Made by a program: the position numbers and the translations under genes. Positions 50,701 through 62,700 of a DNA stretch of 64,000 bases are shown one piece after another (the stretch's first letter is position 1; each line of letters starts with the position of its first letter). The notes below the pieces were generated by a model that did no database searches, was not told the DNA's origin, and saw nothing but the letters and a program-made list of their open reading frames with translations. Origin of the DNA: Leptobrachium leishanense (taxonomy: Eukaryota > Chordata > Amphibia > Anura > Megophryidae); contig CM019069.1 in the NCBI GenBank assembly GCA_009667805.1, forward strand, positions 53,758,422-53,822,421, in the 5' to 3' direction.

Positions 50701-53700
50701 AGCTTTTTGCGCAATATGATTTGGAGATTTTGCTTCAGATTGTACTTCAGTTGGCTGAAACTCTTCTTTTAATTCCCTCTCAGATTCTTCATATTCAAGA
50801 ACTGGAGTCGGAGCTGTTATTTTGATTTCTACTGGAAAAGAGGAGGAGCTGTCTGATTTGCAAGGTAGATCATAACTGGCCGAGGGAAGCTGTAGACTGT
50901 ATCTACTGGAATCGCTGACTTCTTTATGTTGCACATTTTTGTCTGAGAAAAAACACAAAAGCTCTTCTTCTAATTCATCTTCTTCACAGTGGGTGGAAAT
51001 AAGTAACTCACACTTTGACAATTCCTCACCTACATCTCCATCACCAATATCTTCACATTTAACTGTAAGCTTTCCAAATGTTGTGTCAGTTCCATACTGA
51101 TTGAATATGACACATGTTATCGATCCTTCATGTTCAGCAAGGACAGAAGGGAAAGTTAAACTAGATCTGGAATCTGTTGTAGAAATTACATAGTTTTCAT
51201 TTCGAGGAACCGACTTGTCATTGTTGTACCAAGTGACTGTTGGTGGTGGGTACCCGCGGAAATTGCAAGTAAATGTGCAACTTTCACACTCAAAAGCTTC
51301 TTGAGAGTCAATGTCACTTGTAAACATTGCTTGACATGGCTGCAAAGGTTTTGTAATAGAACTTTCACTCTTAGAAATATCTGTACTAATTTTAGTTGTT
51401 TCTATCTCACTTTCAGTTGTAACTGTAGTTTCTTTTAATGGTGCCAGGATTAACTCTACCTCATCTATTGGAAAACCAACAGAATCCTCTGAACGATTCT
51501 CCACATTCACAGATTTCGATTCCATTTCTGAAATAGAATATTGTTTTGAATCGTCTTCATACTTTTCCTCAAATGATTTATAATAAGAGATTTTACCGGT
51601 ATCATCGGCTTTATTTTTCTCAGTTATTTTAACTTCATCTGGTTCTTTGGGCAAGTTTACCAAGCTGGTTTGAGACATAACTTGCAGTGCTCCTAAAGTA
51701 AACAGTTCCTGCATCTGAGTTTGTGCTGGTGATTGTATTTCTAACAATTCATCTTTTTCTTCTTTTTGATCAATTACATCATGAATGAAAGTTTTGCTAC
51801 CTGCATCAGTTCTATCACATCTCACATTTTTAAATTCTTCCTGCTTCTTTATTGGCATGGTCAAAGTTACCACCTCTTGTGGCATTTTCACATCAACCAC
51901 TTCATTTATTTCCACACTTCCAGGTAACGTTATTTCCTCACTATCTTTACTTTCATCTTTTCTCTTAATTATTTCAACTAAACAGCTTCCTCTTGCCTCT
52001 CTGGCTTCATCACCGTGGGTTAGTTTAGTTACTTCATGTTCCTTTTCGAACACAGCAGATCTCTCTGAACTATGAGATCCTTCAAATAGAGTTCTTGATT
52101 GGATTGGCTCTTGAATTTGTATGGGTTTATAAATTTGTATTTCTTCCTGCTTTTTTATTTCATTTTTTTTCTTCAAACCTTTGACAAAAGATTGCTTTTC
52201 AATATGCTGTTGAGTTTGAGTTTCAAATTTTTTCACCTTGTCATCAACCACTTCATTTATTTCCACACTTCCAGGTAACGTTATTTCCTCACTATCTTTG
52301 CTTTCATCTTTTCTCTTAATTATTTCAACTAAACAGCTTCCTCTTGCCTCTCTGGCTTCGTCACCATGGGTTAGTTTAGTTACTTCATGTTCATTTTCGA
52401 ACACAGCAGATCTCACTGAACTATGAGATCCTTCATATAGAGTTCTTGATTGGATTGGCTCTTGAATTTGTATGGGTTTATAAATTTGTATTTCTTCCTG
52501 CTTTTTTATTTCATTTTTTTTCTTCAAACCTTTGACAAAAGATTGCTTTTCAATATGCTGTTGAGTTTGAGTTTCAAATTTTTTCACCTTGTCATCAACC
52601 ACTTCATTTATTTCCACACTTCCAGGTAACGTTATTTCCTCACTATCTTTGCTTTCATCTTTTCTCTTAATTATTTCAACTAAACAGCTTCCTCTTGCCT
52701 CTCTGGCTTCGTCACCATGGGTTAGTTTAGTTACTTCATGTTCATTTTCGAACACAGCAGATCTCACTGAACTATGAGATCCTTCATATAGAGTTCTTGA
52801 TTGGATTGGCTCTTGAATTTGTATGGGTTTATAAATTTGTATTTCTTCCTGCTTTTTTATTTCATTTTTTTTCTTCAAACCTTTGACAAAAGATTGCTTT
52901 TCAATATGCTGTTGAGTTTGAGTTTCAAATTTTTTCACCTTGTCAGCAATTGAAAATGGCATAATTATTTGAGCTATTTCTTCTCGTTTCCCTGACTGAA
53001 TTTGCTCTTCCTCTTGTAAGAAAATGTTATCGTTCTCTTCGTCATTTTTAGGAAACAACTCTTGGTACCAGTTTATATTTGCAACATTTCCTTTACCAAT
53101 ACTAGCCTGTTTTAGTTCATGTTTTTTCAATTTGATTAACGAATTTAGTACAGGACTTTCAATTGGTTCCTCTTCAATTTCATTGGTTAATTTTAATTTT
53201 GCATATTTTTCCACTCTAAATTCCTCAGTGTTTTTTAATGGTTTTGCTGGTCTAACTTGTGTCTCACCAATGAATACTTCTTGAAGAATATGTTTCCTAT
53301 CATCTTTATCCATTCTATATGCAGCCATACTTACTTTACCATATTGAGCTCTGTCCTGAAGTGTTTTAGATTTAACAGGTTCATGCACTTGAATGGATTC
53401 TGTCAGTTCTGCCCTCACATCATCTCTTCCTTCATCTTGTCTTCTAGGTATAACTGTGCTGGCTTCTCTAGTTCCTTTAATGAAATGTTGTTTCATTACC
53501 TCTTGTTCATTTTTAAGTACAGTTGTGCTAACAACACCAAGTTCTCTTGTTGGAGTCAATCTCCACAGCTTCTCACTGTTATCTGGGACACCATCATCTG
53601 CTTTAACCAATGGTTCAAAAGTACGAGAAGCCACTTCTTCTTGCACATGCACATATTCTTTCTTGTCTACCTCATACGATTTATTATATATTCCCTCAAA

Positions 53701-56700
53701 GGCTATGACTGTTTGGTGATCGCGCAGTTCCACTTCATCTGGTTTTTCTTTTGATTCTACACTTGGAATAGGTTTTTGAATTTCAGTTGACACACTTGAG
53801 GTGCAAAATAATGGCCTATAAGAAATGGGAACGTCAGAAAATTCAGATTTCTCTGCAACGTCCGTTTCCACTGTCTCAATGTTCTTAGAAAAGACAAGAG
53901 AAAAACTTGTACTGGTCTCAGTAGGTCTTTCAGTGCTGCTTGGTGTAATGTCTTGCATTTCCTTTGGTTGGTTGAAACTTGATATATTAGCAATTTCTTG
54001 ATATTCTTCCCAGTCTTCCTTACTATGTTTTCTGGATGTCTGAGGGAAAACGTTCTTTTCCACTATATTGGTTCTGTCAGAACTGGACAATTTGATTTCC
54101 TCTCTTTCTACATACTCGAAGGAACCTTCAGAACGTGCTTCGACAGTGTCATATAGAACAGCAGAGTCTATAGTCTCTTTGATTTGAAATAAAGTATTAC
54201 CAGATGTGTCTAATGTGGTCTCTTTTACCTCATGATGTGTGACAATTTGGTCTAGTGGTTCATTTTTTTCAGTTGGCACACTTGAGGTGCAAATTAATGA
54301 CTTATAAGGGGTGGGAACTTGTGAAAATTCTTCTGGTTTCTCTGCAACATCTATTTCCACTGCATCGTCTTTCCTAGAAAAGACATGAGAAAAGCTTTTG
54401 CTTATCTCAGTAGGTCTGTCAGTGCTGCTTGGTGTAATGTCTTGCATACCCTTTGTTTGGTTGAAACTTGATAAATGAAGAATTTCTTGATATTCTTTCC
54501 AGTCTTCCCTACTATGTTTTCTGGATGTCTGAGGGAAAAGGTTCTTTTCCACTATATTGGTTCCGTCAGAACTGGACAATTTGATTTCCTCTCTTTCTAC
54601 ATACTCAAAGGAACCTTCAGAACGTGCTTCGGCGGTGTCATATAGAACAGCAGAGTCTATAGTCTCTTTGATTTGAATTAAAGTATTACCAGATGTGTCT
54701 AATGTGGTCTCTTTTACCTCATGATGTTTGACAATTTGGTCTAGTGGTTCATTTTTTTCGGTTGGCACACTTGAGGTGCAAATTAATGACTTATAAGGGA
54801 TGGGAACTTGTGAAAATTCTTCAGACTTCTCTGCAACGTCCTTTTCCACTGCATCATCTTTCCTAGAAAAGACATGAGAAAAGCATGTGCTGATCTCAGT
54901 AGGTCTGTCATTGCTGCTTAGTATAATGTCTTCCCTACCCTGTGGTTGGTTGAAAGTTGATAAATTAGGAATTTCTTGATATACATCCCAGTCTTCCTTA
55001 CTATGTTTTCTGGAAGTCTGAGGGAAAATGCTCTTTTCCATTTTATCTTTTCTGTCATAACCAGACAATTTAAATTCCTCTTTTTCTTCATACCAGAAGG
55101 TACCTTCGGAACGCGTCTCAGAAGTATCATATAGAACAGCAGACTCTATGGTCTCTTTGCTTTGCCTTAAATCATCAAGAGATGTGGCTAATGTCTTCTC
55201 TTTTTCTTCAAGATGAGTGGCTATTTGGTCTGGCAGTTGAGAATAAGTGGCCACTGAGTATCTTTCTCTTTCTACACAATAGCTTGCAGAACTTGCATTA
55301 CTTTGCAAAGATTCAATGTCTGCATCCGAATACAAATCATCAGAGCATATGGAAGCACTTGTGCATCCCCTTTTCGCTCTTTTAATTTCTCGCAAATGCT
55401 GTAGCTTTTTCTGTATATTATTGTCTAACAATTTATCACTTTCTTTAACTCTTTGTCCAATAGGCTTTTCTCGAGTACTAAGTTTTTCAAAGCTGATAGT
55501 TCTGACAACACCTTTTCTAGGGTAAAGGCTGCGCAAAAACTGAGTTTCTCTTCTTTTATCATGAGGAGATCCAACACAGCGGAGGTCAACCTTTAACCTA
55601 CTATCTCTTCTTTTCTGTACTAATGAGTCAATGCTTTCATGGGTTTTCTCTGAGTATCTGACAAAATCTAAGTACTTAGAATTCTGCTCTTCCCTCAGAG
55701 CTACAAGCAAAGAAGCAGTACATTCTGCAGACCCCTCACTATTGATAGCAAATATACGATAACTTCCAGAGTCCCTATCTTCCACACTTTTGATTAGCAA
55801 ACTACAGTCGTGAATGTGCATGTCACTATCTGTTGTAACTAGCCGCCGTAAATCTTTACCTATCGGTCTATTGTTATGAAACCAGGACATTTTTGGCAGT
55901 GGACTAGCCACTAATTTGCAGCGGAAAACTGCAGGTTCTCCTTCTAAAACAGATCGAAAAGTCAATTTTTGTGTAAAAGAAGGCTTCAGGTTTTCTGACC
56001 AGGAACCAATAGACGATGTTCGGCTAGCACACCTCCTTAAAGACACAAGTCCATGTTCCAAGTAGTCTTCGGTGTCCGAAAATGCACCACGCAATCCTCC
56101 TCTGTTTTCAATTCCTTCTCCTGGATCCACATTAAACAGTTCTGTGAAAAATGAGATCTGAGTTTTAGAAGATTCACCCTTTTTTTTTTGCCAATACTGG
56201 AATTTATTTTCACAAACAAAATAAAAAAAAAATCTAAATGTATGTATTATGTCTACGTAGGAATTTATTCATGCAACAAAAACAAAAAAATCCAGAAATA
56301 TATTCACTCACCATATTTGTTCGAATAAACGCAACGCCTTGTTCTTTTTTTATAGATTCTGACACCAAAATCGTTCGCTGTTTGTTCTTTCTTCAAATTG
56401 TTGGATTTTCTTCTTTGACAAGCAAAATAAATCTCAAAGATTTTAAATAACATGTTTTCTGTTTATGCGCAGCTGTCCGAAGAAGTTTAGAGGGTTCAAC
56501 GCTTAAAATTAGGATCTTACCTGACTTGCAGACAGCAGAATAAACGCCCTTTCTAATCCTTTTTTTGAATGCGAGTAAAATTATTTTATAAAATATATCT
56601 ATCCAATTATCAGCTACATTTAAATGAGAAGGCGTTTATTCGAACTAATACAGCCGCAAACTACAATGTTATGCAGAAACAAAGCAAGCAACATTGAATG

Positions 56701-59700
56701 TGTACTTGAGGCCATCTGCAAGCCATGTAAGGTTTCTAGATGCATTACATAATAAAACAACAAAACCATCAAACATGAGGCATTCTTCTTATTGCATTTT
56801 TCAAGGACCAGCTGTCACCAGAACAAACACTTTCTATTTTTTTTAATTTGTATCAAGTGAAAACATATTTTTTTAAATCAATCCCATGTCATGCAACAAC
56901 TACATTATATCAATGTTAACGCAAATGCAAATAAAGACATGTAAAACTGTAACAGACTGAACATGTTAATATATCCCTTCCAATGCAAATATTTAGCTTT
57001 TACGTAGCAAATTCATGCATGTCAGCAGTATGAGCTGCGTTTTTTTCCTGGATAGTTTTGTCATTCAGTATATTACATACTTGTACCATTTATGATTTAT
57101 TGTAAAGAAAAATAAAATAAATACTTATCTTCGAAAGCCTGGTTTGCATCCGATTCCATTATCAGCGAGTGCTTGTTGCAAACAGGCTGCAGCATTAGTG
57201 GGGCTTACAAGTGACCATATCACATTTTTAAACAATCATTGGTTTGCATTAAAAGGCTTTGACCTACCTTTGACTTCCATTTCTATCTGTTTTTCAATTC
57301 TCTCCTGAAGAACTTTTTCCAAAGCTGAAATTAACGAAAATGTAATCATTTTAAAAGCTGATTCTTTTAGTTTTATAAATTAATTTTGCGTTTAAACATC
57401 ACCAGTCGACAACAAAGACTAGTAATGAGCAAATGTACATTACACTGATTACTTTAAGAGTAACAATTGCATAACAGAAGTATGATCATATATGTTCCGC
57501 CCATATCTATAGACGTAGTTAGTCTGAGCTACCTAAAATAATATTACTCTATAGAATTTTCCTAAATGGCTACTCGATAAAATAAATTTTCACAAACTTG
57601 CTCATTTCTGTCTTCGACACAAAAAAACAAACAAAACCATATACGTGGACGTGGAACAACCACATGCCAGAGCATTTAAACCAGATATACTGGACAGTGT
57701 TTTTTTTTTTATCTGTTTTTTAAGTTGTATGCAGCCTACTGTGTGCACATCAGAACATGCCTTGACATGCCTGCATACAATGATATGCAGGTTTAATGGA
57801 CAGGTTGAATGAACATGCAGTTGCCAACCTTTCACTCTCAGACGAGTGTTGCATTCGGCTTCTCCTGCAGCGTTTATTATTTTGCATGTGTATGTACCAC
57901 TCTGATTTGGAAGAATTTTCAACAATTTTAAACTGCAGATTGACCCGTCATTCCTCAAGAGACATGTGGCAGACTCATCAACTAAGAGCTTGTTGAAAAG
58001 CCAGATAACACACGGCGTGGGTATTCCCTTTATGACGCAAAAGAGGGAGATGTCGCAGTCTTCTTTTGCAAAGAGTTCTGGGGGCAATGTTTCGAGAAAC
58101 GATGGCACTACTGCAAAGGAATCTATGAGCTCTTCGAAAGGGACGACGTCCGGGAAGTAGTCTTTGCTTATCTGTCTTTCTAGTCCGTTAGGTCGCTGAG
58201 ATGATGGCGTGAACATAATGCTTGATGTTTTCTTTTCTGGTTCTTGTTTAGTCTCATTAGGACTCTTAATTTGAATTTCCTTGTGTGTTTTATAACTCTT
58301 TTTATCTGATTCAGTGTTAATTTGTGTTACTGCTTTGGCAGGGGCTTCTTCAGCTAGGCAAGAATAAAGTCAGGAAAGCATTAGTTTTGGTGCTCTTGGA
58401 ACAAAAATACAGGATAATAATGAAAAGTTAAAGGAATTAGTCTGAGGTGTGAAGCTACGTTTAGTGCAAAAAGCTGAAATATCTAAGAATTAATACGAAT
58501 GATTGGCTCTGTTTTTTATAAATATAAATACACTGCAATGGTTATTGTTTCTTTATGTTAACAAAACATTATATACCTAACAGTGCTACAAAATGTAAAG
58601 AATAGATGAAGCAACTGTACATATGGCTACAGTTCTAATGTATCATTATTATCATCATCATAGATTTTTGTAAACTATATCAAAGCTCAGTAGGGTATAA
58701 TTCTAGCATCAGGTGGCATGCAGTTATTACCATAACACAGCGTAAGCTCTGTTTAATTACTTCTGGGTACAATTTGAGCTTTATTCTTTAAAAAGAACAC
58801 AGAGTAAAGACAGATGCCTCCTCCTATTAACATTTTATTTATTTTACTTTGTATATTCAATATGAATAAGTATATGAATAGTAGAGCCATTAACTAACTA
58901 AGCATCTACATCATTATGGGGGGGGATCTTGTAAATAAAAAAGCAATGTGCAACTGAAAGGTAGTATCAAAATTAATAGGCACCTTCTACAGTTAGTACA
59001 GCAGCTGTTGTCTTCTCTCCATGGTTATTTTTAACAGTGCAACTGTATGTTCCTTGTTCCATGAGTTGGACATTTTGTATTGTCAGTAGCATTACATTTC
59101 CATTTTGTGACATTTTAACTTTTTCTGTTTCATTTATTGTCTGACTTTCATGCTTCCAGGTAACTTTTAAGGTGAGTTCTTGCACGGCACAGATGAACTG
59201 AGCGATTTCTCCACATTTCACGGTCATATCATGAAGCTTGAGAAGGATCTTGGGTAACTGGTCACTAATATGTGGTGCAGCCTCGGAAGAATTTTCAACA
59301 TCTCCAACATCTTGTTTAGGGGGAGATTCTGTTCGCCCTTTCGCAGGCCCTTCTGAAACATTGTCAAAAACCTGTGTACTTTCATTAGAGGGAGTTTCTT
59401 GAACTGATTTAGATTCTGTTAAAATAGGTTTGGCTTCTGAAACTGAATGTGAGCTGTGAGGTTCTGCAATGGTTTTTCCAGAACTTTGACTAACTATCGA
59501 TTGCACTGTATAATCAAGTAAAAAAAAACAAAAAAAAAGGAAAATTAACATCTAGATAGATGATGGGTCTTCATGATAAAAACAGATATGTTGGTATAGA
59601 CCAAACAGACCACCTAAAAATAAGGCATGCTATTTGCATGCTCATTTACAAAAAATGACAAAGGATGGAGGAGTCAAGTTTCATGCTGACATAGAAGGTT

Positions 59701-62700
59701 GCATCTTCTTTCGTTGTCGCTTTCATTCTGATTAAGACTGTTCAATAATGGTCCAGAATGAGAGGCCCCTGCTTCTCTTATGAATTAGTTTTCTTGTGTT
59801 TACGCTAAGTAAGTTGGCTAATGTAGCTTCAAAGATTGGATGGCTCAAGGAGAAAATAATTTCCAAATCAGAGGATATGTTTTTGGTGAACTGGCAATGT
59901 TCTAGACTTTGGAAAGAGTAAGAATAACACTGGCAGGTGAGTTGCTAGACTTTGGAAAGAGTAAGAATACGACTGGAAGGTGAATTGATGAATTTTGAAG
60001 GCAAGTGAATGGAATAAAAGTGAGGTTAAGGTACGGATATTATATAAGAAGATTATAAGCAGAGTTTTGCGTTACCCGGAACCCCTTCATGACCAATCCC
60101 TTGTCATGAATAGGCTACAGTATATAAGATATGGGATAATACGTTCAAAATAGTATTAGTAAGAGTGCGCATGTGATTTTTTCGCAAAATATTCCCTACT
60201 GGTGAGAGTAGGGTTTTACCTTCAGAAATCACTGTTAAGGTAGCCGCACAGTAGACTTCACCAGCGCTATTTCTGGCCTTGCACATGTACTCTCCAGCAT
60301 GCTCTATATAGGCATCCACTATGATAAGTATTGCTGTGTTTGTAGACTCATCAAAATGAAAGACTATGTTTTTGGATGGTAGCACTGTCTGCTGGTTGTG
60401 CAGCCACTGAATTTCTGGCTTTGGAAAACCAGAAACTCTTGCCACAAAGCGTGCCGTTTCTCCGCTCTGCACCCTACAGCTTGAAATAGGCTGGATGAAG
60501 TCAGGGCATTGTCCAGCCAGCTCCTTCTTAACAGAACCAGGAGAAGTAAAGTGCCACTGGGGAACTGCTGTTACCGCCACATCATTATTAAACCCTGAAA
60601 AGAAGCATGCCAACTTTTATTTGATATTCAAGGTAGAATTGAGATGAACCGAAATGCTGTGCCAGAAATGTATACTTAGTCCTACTTATTAACTTATTTT
60701 AGCACTCTTTGAAAAATAGTATTAACTAGTTTTCATCAAATTTTCATTATTATTCTGGCAATGTAATTGTGGCATTTTTCTTATATCGCTGCACAGATAT
60801 ATTAAAGCTGATTATTTTAAAAAGTATTTCATAAAACCTATAACAACATTTGAAAAATGTTCTATAGGTTAGATTTGAGATTTGTTCAAGGTGTTAAATT
60901 AAAATAATTTGAATTCATGTGAAAATCAGATACTGCAATGAATGTATTAATTTGGCTCTCTATAATATATGTGTCTTGGAAAGGTAGCATGACACAGAAA
61001 GATTGCACCTTTGGAAACAAATATCTAACAAGATGATGACAAAAAACAACATAGAAAAGAAGTATGTATAGACAGCAACAGTTTCAACAGACAACGTGAC
61101 ACCATAGCTCCATATTCTTTGAAAGAATATGTACAGTTCAATCACATATACTGATACAATGATTGTATTTTTAGATGTGTTAGACAATGATGTGAGACAG
61201 CAACGTTAATCTTGATGTTTAAGATGCATAGCTGTAGCTGACATAAACCACGTTGTAGCTGACATACCTTCCAGTCTGAGATTTGCAGTGCAAGAGACTT
61301 GTCCCAAAGGATTGCTGGCTGCGAAGGTATAAACACCTTCATCTTCAGGATATGCTTCTGCTACTTCAAGCTGGTAAATATCTTCAAATTGAGTCATTTT
61401 GAAAAAGCGTGAAGGCTTGATCTCTTTGTCGTTGCTGTACCAGGACACTTTCAGATCTGTGTTAAAAATTCAACAGTACCGTTTTACAAAAATCTACTGA
61501 ATTTAGTAGAAATTCACTTATTTTCAAATATGTCTGAGGAAGAATATATATATATATATATATGTAGAAAAGAATCAAATGGGAACAGCACTCAGTCCTG
61601 TAAATGCCAATAATGTGAGTTGCCCAGGTGCAATCCAGGAAATAGGTACAATACGCCAAATGTGGGAGCACTCCGGGTCTTATGATGAAAAAATAAAAAA
61701 CTTTATTGATTAAAAGTCCGACATTTCGGTTCCTAAGAACCTTTATCAAGGAATGTAAAATAAAAATATATATATATTCTATGGTTAATATATATATATA
61801 TATCGACAAAACCAAAAATATCAGCGCTCAAGCCTGAAATGAATCCAAAGCCTTGGTGCAGAAACATCCCAAATACCAATACAGTTTTCCAGAAAGGGAT
61901 GCACTTGAGAACTTACTAAAAAAGTTAAATTTTATTAACCATTTGTCGCCGCAGGACATTCTGTGCCGTCCTTACAGCGGGTGGGCCTTCAAGTCGCAGG
62001 GCGTACAGGTACGCCCCGCTGTCATCAATGGGCCACCTCGGCCCCTCTCCGCAGCCGGTGCGAGCCGCGTGTCATTGGCTGCAGAGAGACAGCCTAAACT
62101 CAGGCCGTCCCCCTGCAGCCAATGACGCATGTCGCGTGTTAGCTGTGGGGGAAGCCGGAAATCAGCAGCTCGTGGCGGCACCTGTCGTGAGGTGTACCTG
62201 TACCCCTCGCCGGCATTCACCCCCCACCAATTGGGCGACACCCACCTGTCCTTAAGGGGGTTAAATAACCATTATAAATAACTGATGTTTTGACTCTGGC
62301 ACGAGCCTTTATCAAGGCTTGTTTCAGAGCCAGAACATTGGTTATTTAATAAGATTTTACTTTTTTAGTAAGTTGTCGAGTGCGCCCCTTTCTGGAAAAC
62401 TATATATATATTTTAAAGAGTAGTAAAAATAACAGATACTAATAATAACAAACAAATCAATGACTTATATGTCCTATCAAGTAAATCAACATACAGCCTA
62501 AAGTACAATATCCCTCTCATGAAGTTTAGAAAGTTTCCTACAAATTCTAGAAAATATTTCTAGGTTTATAATAGATGTATTTCCCTTAAACAAACTGGTC
62601 TATAAAATGTACTGAATGTGTCAACCAAATAACCTAAACAGGGCCAAAAAAGGTAAGTAGTAATTTTGATAAAAAGTGTAATGGAAAAAATGCTTTCTTT

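Noticed and set aside
53257..53754. Plus-strand open frame of 165 codons, and similar ones at 49331-49714, 51785-52777 and 38680-39042
   Set aside because: All are antisense to large titin exons and repeat with the underlying tandem units.
61853..62255. Open frames of 75-90 codons over the GC-rich core
   Set aside because: Open because the core is GC-rich; low-complexity Pro/Ala/Arg text on both strands, inside an inverted-repeat element.
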